Assembly (NCBI GenBank): GCA_964555565.1
Contig: CAZKTF010000065.1
Coordinates: 1 to 15,250, forward strand
Length of the DNA: 15,250 bases
DNA from: CAZKTF01 sp964555565
GTDB taxonomy: Bacteria > Planctomycetota > JAJSAM01 > JAKLKS01
Direction: 5' to 3'
In this document: one piece after another, positions 1 to 7,067 of the stretch
Position numbering within the stretch: position 1 is the first letter of the stretch
Layout of the letters: each line of letters starts with the position of its first letter
Position numbers and translations under genes: made by a program
The notes under the pieces: generated by a model
Seen by the model: only the letters and a program-made list of their open reading frames with translations
Database searches by the model: none
What the model was told of the DNA's origin: nothing

Positions 1-277
1 GCGCCTGCGCGGCCCGGCGCCACGCCTTGGCCCGGAGCGCGGCCCGCGCGACCCTCAGGCGCGCCTCCGGGGTCGGGGGCGGGGCCGGCGGGAGCCCGGC
101 CAGGAGCCGCCTCGCGCTCCCGTAACGGCCCGCGTCGAGGGACGCCTCGACGGCGTCCAGCGTGGCCTCGAGCGACCCCTTCTCCGGCGCGGGCCCCCCC
201 CCTCCGCAGCCGGCCGCGAGGATAAGAGCCAGGAGGGCCGCGGCTGCACCGGAACCGGGACGACGTCGCGGAGGCAC
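1..277 (-). CDS. Lipoprotein with TPR-like helices (N-terminal 92 codons; runs off left edge)
   Basis: Read on the minus strand from a GTG at 277, this frame stays open to base 1, so the C-terminus lies outside the window. It begins MPPRRRPGSG, followed by a hydrophobic stretch (residues 11-22) ending in LAAGC, which is a lipoprotein signal peptide with Cys24 as the predicted lipidated residue; the Gly-rich tether after Cys24 fits this. From about residue 32 the sequence becomes Ala/Leu/Arg-rich helices (SLDAGRYGSARRLLAGLPPA, then ARLRVARAALRAKAWRRAAQA) spaced like TPR repeats, so a periplasmic scaffold or protein-interaction role is plausible. The lipobox has Ala rather than Leu at -3, which is allowed but less common. 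The start is chosen because it gives a complete signal peptide; there is no Shine-Dalgarno before it, and the promoter-like hexamer in the gap would make it leaderless. A longer competing antisense frame (55-921) has no such features. The full function is unknown. Confidence 0.72.
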   Translation of the reverse strand, partial: MPPRRRPGSGAAAALLALILAAGCGGGGPAPEKGSLEATLDAVEASLDAGRYGSARRLLAGLPPAPPPTPEARLRVARAALRAKAWRRAAQA

Positions 278-294
278 GGCGCTATCGTACCCGC
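278..294. promoter_or_regulatory. Overlapping divergent -10 elements between two leaderless GTG starts
   Basis: The 17-base gap between the divergent GTG starts contains TATCGT at 283-288 on the + strand and TACGAT at 289-284 on the - strand. Both match the TANNNT core of a sigma70-type -10 element and they share five base pairs. In each direction exactly six bases separate the hexamer from the GTG, so the usual start site at +1 would coincide with the first base of each start codon. No convincing -35 hexamer and no Shine-Dalgarno is visible for either gene. The placement is seen; promoter activity is inferred. Confidence 0.5.
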
Positions 295-966
295 GTGCGG
301 CTCGCCGAGTTCGAGAGGCTGGCGCGGTCGGAGTTCGAGGCCATCCCGGAGAAGTTCCGGGAGGGGGTCGAGGGCCCCCTCGTCGAGAGGAAGGCGAAGG
401 CGCACCCCTACCTGGACTCCTACTACACGCTCGGCGAGTGCGTGCAGGCCCCGGGGGTCTCCCACCTCCAGTCCCTCTCGCTCGAGGAGTCCCCGGAGCC
501 CCTCTCGCTCGTCGTCCTCTACTACGGCTCCTTCACGGCGCTCGCGCGGGAGGACCCGGGCTTCGAGATCCCCGCCGAGGTCCGGGAGACCGTGCGCCAC
601 GAGGTGCGCCACCACCTGGAGGACCGGGCCGGTTCGGCGCTGCTGCGCAACGAGGACGAGGCCGAGGAGCAGGACGAGCGCCGCCGCCAGGGACTCCCCC
701 ACGCCCCGGGCTACTGGAGGCTCGGGGAGCGCCTCGGCCGCGGGCTCTGGCGGGTGCACGCGGATCTCTTCCTGGAGCTGGACCTCGGCCCGCGGGGGCT
801 CGAGCGGGCGCGTCGCCGGGGGCTCAGGCTGCGGTGGCGCGGGCGGACGCTGCGCGCCCCGCCCGGGGAACCCGCGGAGGGGGGAGGGCTTCTCACCTTC
901 GAGGGAGAAGGCGAGGAGCACGAAGGCATGGTCGGAGACCTCGTCGTGGCCGTGTCTCCCCGGTGA
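295..966 (+). CDS. Zincin-like metallopeptidase-family protein with a DnaJ C-terminal-like domain
   Basis: 223 aa, no signal peptide, so probably cytoplasmic. The N-terminal half resembles the small bacterial zincin-like metallopeptidase family (DUF1025/Zincin_1): a start of the type FERLARSEFEAIPEKF, a central LVVLYYGSF (residues 72-80), then TVRHEVRHHLED (99-110), where His102, Glu103 and His106 form the HExxH zinc/catalytic motif. An acidic stretch (118-131) follows, where the family often carries further ligands; the third zinc ligand is not assigned. Residues about 155-222 look like a DnaJ/Hsp40 C-terminal peptide-binding domain: DLFLELDLGPRGLE, RGRTLRAPPGEP (compare the family's L-D-G-x-V-x-L-x-V-P-P-G-T) and GDLVVAVSP near the end. 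No J domain or Cys-rich zinc fingers are present. GTG295 is the only plausible start. Possible roles are a chaperone-linked protease or a non-catalytic substrate binder. The zincin call is fairly secure, the DnaJ-like call moderate. Confidence 0.8.
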   Translation: MRLAEFERLARSEFEAIPEKFREGVEGPLVERKAKAHPYLDSYYTLGECVQAPGVSHLQSLSLEESPEPLSLVVLYYGSFTALAREDPGFEIPAEVRETVRHEVRHHLEDRAGSALLRNEDEAEEQDERRRQGLPHAPGYWRLGERLGRGLWRVHADLFLELDLGPRGLERARRRGLRLRWRGRTLRAPPGEPAEGGGLLTFEGEGEEHEGMVGDLVVAVSPR

Positions 967-970
967 ACGG

Positions 971-1049
971 AGGGACGGCGAACCCGCGCGGCGATCGCCC
1001 GTTGGGGGGGTGTCGGGATCCGTCCCTGCCGGGCCGGGGACCGCGTCCC
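971..1049. repeat. Inverted-repeat cluster in the 967-1123 gap
   Basis: AGGGACGG at 971-978 is exactly repeated in inverse as CCGTCCCT at 1020-1027. Between them lies the perfect 10-bp palindrome GGCGATCGCC (990-999), and just beyond is a small hairpin GGGAC-CGC-GTCCC (1037-1049). No T-run follows any of these, so a standard intrinsic terminator is not supported. They could be a regulator-binding site, a stem structure at the 3' end of the metalloprotein transcript, or coincidence in GC-rich DNA. Confidence 0.35.
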
Positions 1050-1078
1050 AATGCCACGCGCGTTCCGCCGGTCACGCT

Positions 1079-1084
1079 TAGGAT
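1079..1084 (+). promoter_or_regulatory. Candidate -10 element for the NHL/ABC cluster
   Basis: TAGGAT matches the TANNNT core and stands out in a 75% GC background. It would place transcription initiation near 1091, 33 bases before the ATG of the first cluster gene. No recognisable -35 hexamer is found 16-18 bases upstream, so this is a moderate to weak call supported mainly by its position in the only sizeable gap before the gene chain. Confidence 0.35.
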
Positions 1085-1090
1085 CGCCTT

Positions 1091-1111
1091 CGGCCCGCGC
1101 GCCGCGGGCCG
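1091..1111 (+). promoter_or_regulatory. 9-bp hairpin at the predicted 5' end of the cluster mRNA
   Basis: CGGCCCGCG (1091-1099), loop CGC, CGCGGGCCG (1103-1111) form a perfect 9-bp G/C stem. It starts six bases after the candidate -10, so it would occupy the very 5' end of the transcript. It ends right at the purine stretch GGGGGA (1111-1116) that can serve as the ribosome-binding site for the ATG at 1124. It may protect the mRNA end or modulate initiation. No downstream T-run argues against a terminator. Confidence 0.45.
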
Positions 1112-1123
1112 GGGGAATGCGGG

Positions 1124-2077
1124 ATGAGTACCGTCTCCGTCGCCCGACGCGTTGCCGCCGCGGGGTCCCTCGCGTTCCTGGCCCTCCTCCCGGCCTGCCG
1201 GGAGGACCCGGGGCCGCGGGCCTTCGGGCACCCCGGGCACGGGCCCGGGCAGTTCGACCGCCCCCGGGGCGTCGCGGCGGCCGCGGGCCGCCTGGCCGTC
1301 GTGGATCTCAGCGGCGACGCGCAGGTCCTCGGCGCCGACGGGACCCCGGAGCGCTCCTTCCCGGTCATGCCCGGCGGTTCCCGGCGCGGCTACCCCCTGG
1401 GACTCCTCCTGGAGGAGGGCGGGGGGACCCTCGTGGTCCACACCCACGATCGCGCGCTCGTCCGCTACGACGCCGCGGGGAAGGAGACGGCGCGCTGGGC
1501 CGCGGGGGACCCCGGGGAGCCGGAACCCCCCATGCCCCAGCGGGCCGTGCGCGACGGGGACCGGCTCTTCGTCACGGAGTTCGCCCCCCCGGACCGCAGC
1601 CGGGTCGAGGTCTTCTCCGCCGACGGGCGCCGCCTGGCCCGCTTCGGGGGTCGGGGGACGGAGGCGGTCTTCGCGCGCCCCATGGGGATCGCGCTCGACG
1701 CCGCGGGCGTGCTGTGGGTGGCCGACGCCTCCCATCGCCTGTTCCGCTTCACGCGCGAGGGGAAGTTCCTCGGCGTCGTCGGAGGGAAGGGGGAGGGCGC
1801 GGGGTCCCTCGACTTCCCCACCGGCGTCGCGGCGTGGCCCGGCGGCGGCGTCGTGGTCTGCGAGGCGGGGAACCACCGCCTCCAGCGCTTCGACGCCTCG
1901 GGCCGCTCCCTCGGTACCTCGGGCCGGCGGGGGGTGCTGCCGGGGGAGTTCCGCGGTCCCTACGACGTCGCCGTGGACCCGCCGTACCTGTGGGTGGCCG
2001 ACACCGACAACCACCGCGTGCAGAGGCTCCGCCTGGACGCCGTCGCCTGGAGCGGGGCCGTGGGAGGTGTCCGTTGA
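1124..2077 (+). CDS. NHL-repeat beta-propeller lipoprotein
   Basis: 317 aa. The N-terminus is a lipoprotein signal: basic RR at 8-9, hydrophobic 11-22, then LPAC with Cys25 at the predicted cleavage site, so the protein is probably exported and membrane-tethered. The rest is NHL-type propeller blades: FDRPRGVA (44-51), FARPMGIALD followed by WVAD (183-201), LDFPTGVAAW with GNHRLQRFD (229-257), and FRGPYDVAVD with DTDNHRVQRL (276-302). The spacing suggests five to six blades, some divergent. NHL propellers usually mediate binding to proteins or other ligands, and catalysis is not implied here. It is the first gene of the chain and its stop shares four bases (TTGA) with the next start, so co-expression with the amidotransferase-like membrane protein and ABC exporter is likely. 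A long overlapping frame at 1152-5351 is a composition artefact up to the ABC ATPase. Confidence 0.85.
   Translation: MSTVSVARRVAAAGSLAFLALLPACREDPGPRAFGHPGHGPGQFDRPRGVAAAAGRLAVVDLSGDAQVLGADGTPERSFPVMPGGSRRGYPLGLLLEEGGGTLVVHTHDRALVRYDAAGKETARWAAGDPGEPEPPMPQRAVRDGDRLFVTEFAPPDRSRVEVFSADGRRLARFGGRGTEAVFARPMGIALDAAGVLWVADASHRLFRFTREGKFLGVVGGKGEGAGSLDFPTGVAAWPGGGVVVCEAGNHRLQRFDASGRSLGTSGRRGVLPGEFRGPYDVAVDPPYLWVADTDNHRVQRLRLDAVAWSGAVGGVR
2062..2069 (+). promoter_or_regulatory. Strong Shine-Dalgarno deciding the TTG start at 2074
   Basis: GGGAGGTG lies inside the last codons of the NHL gene, six bases (counted from AGG) ahead of TTG at 2074. It is an excellent match to the anti-Shine-Dalgarno sequence and supports the rare TTG over the in-frame GTG at 2092. 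It also keeps the full signal peptide with its two arginines. Confidence 0.7.
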
Positions 2078-4404
2078 GACGCGCCCGTGCCGTGCTCGCC
2101 GCCGCCTCGGCCGCGGCGCTCCTGCTCGCCGCCGCGCCCCCCGCGCGGGCCGACGTCGAGGTCACCACCGGCGTAGGCTTCGAGGGGGCCTACGTGCGCG
2201 GCTGCCTCACGCCGCTCCGGATCCGCGTCAAGAGCACCGAGAAGGACCCCATCACCTGCAACCTGGTCGTCGAGAGCGCCGGAGGGGCCGGGAGGCTCTC
2301 CGGCGGCCGCTCCACCTACTCCCTTTCGGTCTACCTCGCCCCGGGCGCCGAGAAGCGCTTCACCATCCCGGTCCTGGCGCGCCGTCCCGTCACCGCGAAC
2401 GAGTGGCAGATCACCATCGGGACCGACCGGAAGGCGCTGATCCGGCACGGGGCCGCCTCTGCCCAGGGGAAGGAGCTCCCGGCCACCCCCGTCGTGACGG
2501 CGGGGACGCTGCTGCGGGACATCCCGGCGGGAGAGGTCGTGATCGGGGTCCTCGGGGACCCCCAGGGGCGCCTCGCCCCCTTCGACGGCGAGAGGAACCG
2601 GCAGGACGAGGAGCCGACTCCCGACGCGCCGTCCCGCACGCGCTCGGTCTCCGTGCGGCGCGGCACCCTCCAGTCCCAGGCCCCCGAGGCGTGGCTCCCG
2701 AACATCGTCGTCGTGAGGCAGGAGGAGGCCCCGGAGCCCTGGCTCTGCTACGAGGGTCTGGACGCGCTGCTGTGGGTGGACCCGGAGCCCGCGGCGCTGC
2801 CGGACCCGGCCCAGCTCGACGCCGTCCTCGAGTACGCCGCCTGCGGCGGACGTCTCCGCGTGGCGCTCACCCCGCGCGCCCAGGTCGCGCCCGCCTCCCC
2901 CCTCGCCACGGCGCTCCCCGCCGCGGCCGTCGGGCACGACGAGGTGGACGCCGCCGTCGTGGCGCAGGCCCTCGGCGTCACGGCGCTCGAGGGGATCGGG
3001 AACGCGAAGGTCGCCGTGGCGCGCCTCTCCGGGGTGCGCGGTCGCGTGACGGCCCGCCTCCCGGACGGCCGGCCGCTGGTCGTGGAAGCGGAGCGGGGGC
3101 TCGGGACCGTGGCGGTCCTGGCCTTCGACCCCCGCCCCCTGGCCGCCCTGGAGGACGCGCAGTCGCGGGCCGCCGTCGTGCACGCCGTCTCCGGCTGCGC
3201 GCTGGACGCCGGCCCCGCGGGGCTGGATCCCTCCGGCCGGTACACCGTCGAGGAGGTGTCCCTGGAGGTCCTCGTGGAGCACCTGCGCCGGCGCTTCCTC
3301 TCCCCGCCCGAGATCGGGTTCCTCGTCCTCGGCCTCCTCCTCTACGTCCTGGCCATCGGGCCCCTGGACTACTTCCTCCTCAAGCGCCGCGGCGCGCTCC
3401 GGCGCACGGTGATCACCTTCCCCCTGATGGTGGTGGGGTTCACGGTCCTGGCCTGGGCCTCCTCCTTCCTCCTGTTCGGGGCGAGCGCGGGGCGCGTCCG
3501 CGTGGCGTGGCTGGACTTCGCCACCGCACCGGGGGGGAACGCCGACGTGGTCCGGGGCGTGGACATCCTCGGGGCCTACTACCCCGGCGGCAGGACCCTC
3601 GACCTGGAGTACGACTTCCCCCGCGGGGCCGTCGAGGCCCCCTGGATCGGCTCCGGGGCGGGGCTCGGGCAGGGGGCGCCCCTCGGCCTCGACGCCTCCA
3701 TCGCCTTCGGCCCCGACGGCCGGCCGTCGGCCCGGGTCCCGGTCCCGTTCCGCTCCCACCGCGCCGTGCAGGCGCGGTTCTCCGGGGAGGTCCCGGGCGG
3801 GCTCGACGCGGCCGTGAAGACGGGGCCGGATGGGAAGCGCTCGCTCCGGGTGCGCAACGACCTCAAGGCGGCGCTCCGCGACGCGGTCTTCCTCGTCGAG
3901 GGGTGGACCATCCCCGTGGGGACGATCGGGGCGGGGTCGGAGCGGGAGGTGGCACTCCCCCCGGCCCGGGACTGCCCGCCGCGGATCCCGTGGCCGGACC
4001 CGGAGCGGGTCCGGTTCCCGACTCCCTTCGACCAGGGGCAGGGGCTCTTCGGCATGACCGGGCTCCGGGACTCCTCGCGCTACGGGGAGGCGCCGCACCC
4101 CTGCGTCGCGCTGGACGACGCGAGGGAACACGCCGAGGGGGCCCGCAGGGCCATGGCCGCGGCGGCGACCGGGGCGACCTTCGGGGGCCTCCAGGCCGCC
4201 GACGGGGAGCAGGGCCCGGCGCGGTCGCGGACCCTGGCCAAGCACGGGGTGGACCTCACGGAGGCGCTGCGGCGCGGCCGGCCGATGCTCCTCGGCTGGT
4301 GCGACGCCGACCCGCTCGGGAGGTTCCCGGCGGCGGGCAACGAGGTCTCCACGGTCGTCGTCGTCCGGAGGCTGCTGCCGGCCCCCGGGGAGGAGGCGCG
4401 ATGA
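2074..4404 (+). CDS. Large membrane-anchored protein with glutamine-amidotransferase-like region, ABC-linked
   Basis: 776 aa from a TTG start. A signal peptide (residues 1-26, cleavage near PARA-D) leads into a large exported region. It has beta-rich sequence at 28-125 and a segment around 230-375 (WVDPEPAALPDPAQLDAVLE, then CGG and LGTVAVLAFDPRP) resembling the amidotransferase-like fold seen in several bacterial envelope proteins, without an obvious Cys-His-Glu triad. Two membrane segments follow (about 413-431 and 447-469), joined by a short basic loop containing PLDYFLLKRR, then a second exported region (470-776). This layout, with PLDY-LLKR between two helices, is familiar from uncharacterised proteins beside ABC exporters in Planctomycetota and some Firmicutes; the exact family name is not certain. 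Its stop overlaps the ATPase start by four bases (ATGA), so stoichiometric coupling with the exporter is probable. It may be an accessory or scaffold subunit working on the periplasmic side. Confidence 0.8.
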   Translation: MRRARAVLAAASAAALLLAAAPPARADVEVTTGVGFEGAYVRGCLTPLRIRVKSTEKDPITCNLVVESAGGAGRLSGGRSTYSLSVYLAPGAEKRFTIPVLARRPVTANEWQITIGTDRKALIRHGAASAQGKELPATPVVTAGTLLRDIPAGEVVIGVLGDPQGRLAPFDGERNRQDEEPTPDAPSRTRSVSVRRGTLQSQAPEAWLPNIVVVRQEEAPEPWLCYEGLDALLWVDPEPAALPDPAQLDAVLEYAACGGRLRVALTPRAQVAPASPLATALPAAAVGHDEVDAAVVAQALGVTALEGIGNAKVAVARLSGVRGRVTARLPDGRPLVVEAERGLGTVAVLAFDPRPLAALEDAQSRAAVVHAVSGCALDAGPAGLDPSGRYTVEEVSLEVLVEHLRRRFLSPPEIGFLVLGLLLYVLAIGPLDYFLLKRRGALRRTVITFPLMVVGFTVLAWASSFLLFGASAGRVRVAWLDFATAPGGNADVVRGVDILGAYYPGGRTLDLEYDFPRGAVEAPWIGSGAGLGQGAPLGLDASIAFGPDGRPSARVPVPFRSHRAVQARFSGEVPGGLDAAVKTGPDGKRSLRVRNDLKAALRDAVFLVEGWTIPVGTIGAGSEREVALPPARDCPPRIPWPDPERVRFPTPFDQGQGLFGMTGLRDSSRYGEAPHPCVALDDAREHAEGARRAMAAAATGATFGGLQAADGEQGPARSRTLAKHGVDLTEALRRGRPMLLGWCDADPLGRFPAAGNEVSTVVVVRRLLPAPGEEAR

Positions 4405-5351
4405 GCATCGTGGTCCTGGACCGCGTCACGAAGTCGTTCCGCGACGTCCACGCGCTGCGCGGCGTGCACCTCGCGATCGAGAAGGGGGACGCCTTCGGCT
4501 ACATCGGCCCGAACGGGGCCGGGAAGACCACCACGCTGAAGATCCTCTCCACGCTGCTCCGCCCCACCTCGGGGACCGCCTCGGTCTGCGGCATCGACGT
4601 GGCGGCCCGCCCCCAGGAGGTCAAGCCCCTCATCGGGTACATGCCCGACGTGCTGGGCGTCTACGACGACATGAGGGTGCGGGAGTACCTGGAGTTCTTC
4701 GCCGCGGCCTACCGCATCCACGGGCCGCGGCGGCGCAAGGTGATCGACGACGTCCTGGCGCTCACCGACCTGGGCTCCAAGCGCGAGGCCGAGGTGCGGA
4801 GCCTCTCGCGCGGCATGGGCCAGAGGCTCGGGCTCTCCCGCGTCCTCCTCCACGACCCCCAGGTCCTCCTCCTGGACGAGCCGGCCGCGGGGCTCGACCC
4901 GCGCGCGCGCATCGAGTTCCGCGAGCTGGTGGCCGAGCTGCGGCGCATGGGGAAGACGCTCCTCATCTCCTCCCACATCCTCAGCGAGATCGGCGAGATG
5001 TGCAACACCATCGGGATCATCGAGCAGGGCCGCATGCTCTACGCGGGCTCCATCGAGGAGGTGCGCGGGAAGGTCCGGCAGGGGCGGCGCATCGCGGTGG
5101 AGGTCCGGGAGGAGGGCCCCGCCGGCGCGAGGACCGCCGAGGCCATGGAGAGCCTGCGCGGCCACCCCGACGTGGACGCGCTCCGGCCGTCGGCGAAGGG
5201 CTTCGAGGTCCGCCTCAAGGCCGGCTGCGAGGACGTGACGGTCGTCTCCTCGGAACTGTCCGCGCGCGGGTTCCGCATCGTCCGGTTCAACGAGGAGGAC
5301 GTGGACCTGGAGGAGGTCTTCCTCCACGTGACGAAGGGGGCGGTCGCGTAG
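4401..5351 (+). CDS. ABC transporter ATP-binding protein (ABC-2 exporter type)
   Basis: 316 aa, cytoplasmic nucleotide-binding subunit. Visible motifs: aromatic A-loop residue Phe13, Walker A GPNGAGKTT (36-44), signature LSRGMGQ (135-141), Walker B VLLLDEP (155-161) with catalytic Glu160, D-loop GLDP, and switch His192 (SSHIL). The Q-loop position reads GYMPD (79-83), with Asp where Gln or Glu is usual, as I recall from other CcmA-type export ATPases with the PD-x-x-GVYDDM pattern. A C-terminal region (about 215-316) ending DVDLEEVFLHVTKG is typical of drug/lipid/polysaccharide ABC-2 exporters. ATG4401 overlaps the previous stop by four bases and has AGGAGG at 4391-4396. It is the only ATPase of the cluster, so it presumably pairs with all three following permeases. 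The substrate is not readable; CcmA-like annotation is generic only. Confidence 0.95.
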   Translation: MSIVVLDRVTKSFRDVHALRGVHLAIEKGDAFGYIGPNGAGKTTTLKILSTLLRPTSGTASVCGIDVAARPQEVKPLIGYMPDVLGVYDDMRVREYLEFFAAAYRIHGPRRRKVIDDVLALTDLGSKREAEVRSLSRGMGQRLGLSRVLLHDPQVLLLDEPAAGLDPRARIEFRELVAELRRMGKTLLISSHILSEIGEMCNTIGIIEQGRMLYAGSIEEVRGKVRQGRRIAVEVREEGPAGARTAEAMESLRGHPDVDALRPSAKGFEVRLKAGCEDVTVVSSELSARGFRIVRFNEEDVDLEEVFLHVTKGAVA

Positions 5352-5354
5352 GCG

Positions 5355-7067
5355 ATGCGGGCGATCGCCGCGGCCGTCCGGGACCCGGTCCTCGAGCGGG
5401 ACTTCCTCCGCCTCGCGGCCCGCCCGGCCCACTTCCGCAACCGGACGCTGACCGCGGTCCTCGTGGGAGCGCTCCTGCTGATCGTCTACGGCACGATGGA
5501 GGGACGGGGGAGCCCGGACGAACTCGGGCGCGTCACCCTCGCGGTGCTCGTCCTCGGGTCCGCCGCGTGCGCCGGTCTCCTCTCCTACCAGGAGGCGATC
5601 CTCGCCCTCTGCTCCGAGCGCGCGGCCGGGACGCTCCCGGTCCTACTGACCGTGCCGCGCACCCCCCTCGCGCTGGCCCGCGGCCTCTACCTCTCGCGGC
5701 TCCTCGTGGCCCTGGCCTCGGTCCTCTCGATCCTGCCGCTGGCCGGCATGGCGATGCTGTTCGGAGGGGTCTCCCTCCGCGAGGTCCTCTTCGGGGCCCT
5801 CGTCGTCGTCGCCACCGCCGCCTTCGCGGGGGCCTGCGGGCTCCTCGGGGGACGGGAGGCGCGCGACGGGCGCGCGGCGGAGGCCGGCGGGGGGAAGGTC
5901 GTGGCGGCGGTGCTCGCCGCGCCCGCCCTGTTGGCCCTGGCAGGGGCGATCCTCCCGTTTGCGGAAGAGACCGGGTTCCTGTCCGACGCGGCGGCGTTCC
6001 TCTTCCGGCTCACCCCGCTCCCGTCCCTCTGGGCCTTCTTCGAGGGCACCGTGGGGATGCGCGGTCGCCCGCTGGAGAGCGACGCGCTGCACGCCCTCCT
6101 CGGGGCCGCGGCGGCGGCCCTCGGGGCGGTCCTCCTGACGGCCCGGACCCTCGCCCGGGAGGACGAGAGGAGTTCCCTCTCCGCGACCCGGCCGCCGGCG
6201 CGGCAGGAGCCCCTCCCCCTGTTCGGCGCCCGCCCCCGCTCCCGCCGGACCCCCGTCGGCGAGAACCCCCTCGCCTGGAGGGAGGGACTGCTCCCCCGCC
6301 GCGGCACGGAGCGCTTCCTCTTCCGGATCGCCCCCTGGCTCCTCCTCGCGCTCTGCCTCTTCGTCTTCGCCTTCCCCTTCTTTGCGATGCGGGTGGGCGG
6401 GGACCGGGGGGACGAGGTCTTCTACACCCTGCTGGCCGGGACCCCGCTCTTCCTCGCGACGACCGCCCTCATGGGGTCCGCGTCCTCGCTGCTGGCCGGG
6501 GAGCGGGAGCGCGGGACGCTCGAGGTGCTCCGCGTGACCCCGCTCACGGGGAGGGACGTCGTCCTCGGGGCCTTCCTCGGCGCCTGGACCCGCAGCCGTG
6601 CCCTCCTCCTCGCGAGCGGGGTTGCGGCCCTCGCGGGCGCCGTGACCGGGCTCTCGAACCCGCTCTTCTACGCGTCGCTGGCGATCGGGTGCGCGCTCGT
6701 GGGCGCGTTCCTTGCGCTGTTCGCCGTCCTCGCGACGGTCCGGGCGCGCACCTTCCGGGTGGCCAAGGGCCGCGTGGCGGGCATCCTCGGGGCGGCCTTC
6801 CTCGCCTGGCCGCTCCTCGCGGCGCTCTCCCGGCTCCCGGGCCCCCCGGCGGGGGTCTCCGAGGGGATCCTCGCCTTCGATCCCCCCGTGTCCCTGATGG
6901 GCCCGCTCCTCCTCGCGTACCACGCCGTCGCCGGGCTGTCCAACGAGGGCCTCTCCTTCGCCCTCCTCGGGACCGCCGGGGCGGTGGCCTACGGGATCGC
7001 CGCCGCGGTCCTCTGGCGCCGGCTCCCCGGGAGGATCGACCGGGCGCTGGCGGAGGAGGGGGCGTGA
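5355..7067 (+). CDS. ABC-2 permease, double-length (permease 1 of 3)
   Basis: 570 aa, polytopic inner-membrane protein. The cytoplasmic N-terminus holds LERDFLRLAARPAHF (13-27), shared in kind with the two permeases downstream. It is built from two ABC-2-like halves. In the first, the coupling-helix region reads SERAAGTLPVLLTVPRT (88-103); in the second, ERERGTLEVLRVTPLT (383-398). A charged linker (about 264-303) joins them and ends at NPLAWRE (304-310), the start of the second half. Helices lie at about 34-46, 62-78, 113-135, 143-165, 182-200 and 250-263, then repeat from about 325 to the end. Three bases separate it from the ATPase stop; the start ATG has only a short purine stretch ahead of it. 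It is the least similar of the three permeases and lacks the TPVGP signature of the other two. It likely forms part of the membrane channel driven by the upstream ATPase. Confidence 0.9.
   Translation: MRAIAAAVRDPVLERDFLRLAARPAHFRNRTLTAVLVGALLLIVYGTMEGRGSPDELGRVTLAVLVLGSAACAGLLSYQEAILALCSERAAGTLPVLLTVPRTPLALARGLYLSRLLVALASVLSILPLAGMAMLFGGVSLREVLFGALVVVATAAFAGACGLLGGREARDGRAAEAGGGKVVAAVLAAPALLALAGAILPFAEETGFLSDAAAFLFRLTPLPSLWAFFEGTVGMRGRPLESDALHALLGAAAAALGAVLLTARTLAREDERSSLSATRPPARQEPLPLFGARPRSRRTPVGENPLAWREGLLPRRGTERFLFRIAPWLLLALCLFVFAFPFFAMRVGGDRGDEVFYTLLAGTPLFLATTALMGSASSLLAGERERGTLEVLRVTPLTGRDVVLGAFLGAWTRSRALLLASGVAALAGAVTGLSNPLFYASLAIGCALVGAFLALFAVLATVRARTFRVAKGRVAGILGAAFLAWPLLAALSRLPGPPAGVSEGILAFDPPVSLMGPLLLAYHAVAGLSNEGLSFALLGTAGAVAYGIAAAVLWRRLPGRIDRALAEEGA

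Noticed and set aside
990..999. GGCGATCGCC as a cyanobacterial HIP1-like element
   Set aside because: The core octamer matches HIP1, and the same 10-mer recurs at 5360-5369 inside a coding region, but only two copies are noticed and the gene content is not cyanobacterial. Treated as a local palindrome.
1960..4245. 761-codon minus-strand frame opposite the amidotransferase-like gene
   Set aside because: Low-complexity Gly/Arg/Glu/Asp/His composition, no motif, and the + strand gene has a signal peptide, membrane helices and an excellent ribosome-binding site.
1152..4400. Long upstream extension of the ABC ATPase frame
   Set aside because: The extension is Arg/Pro/Gly noise overlapping two real genes. 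The ATPase begins at ATG4401, with AGGAGG ahead and a normal family N-terminus.
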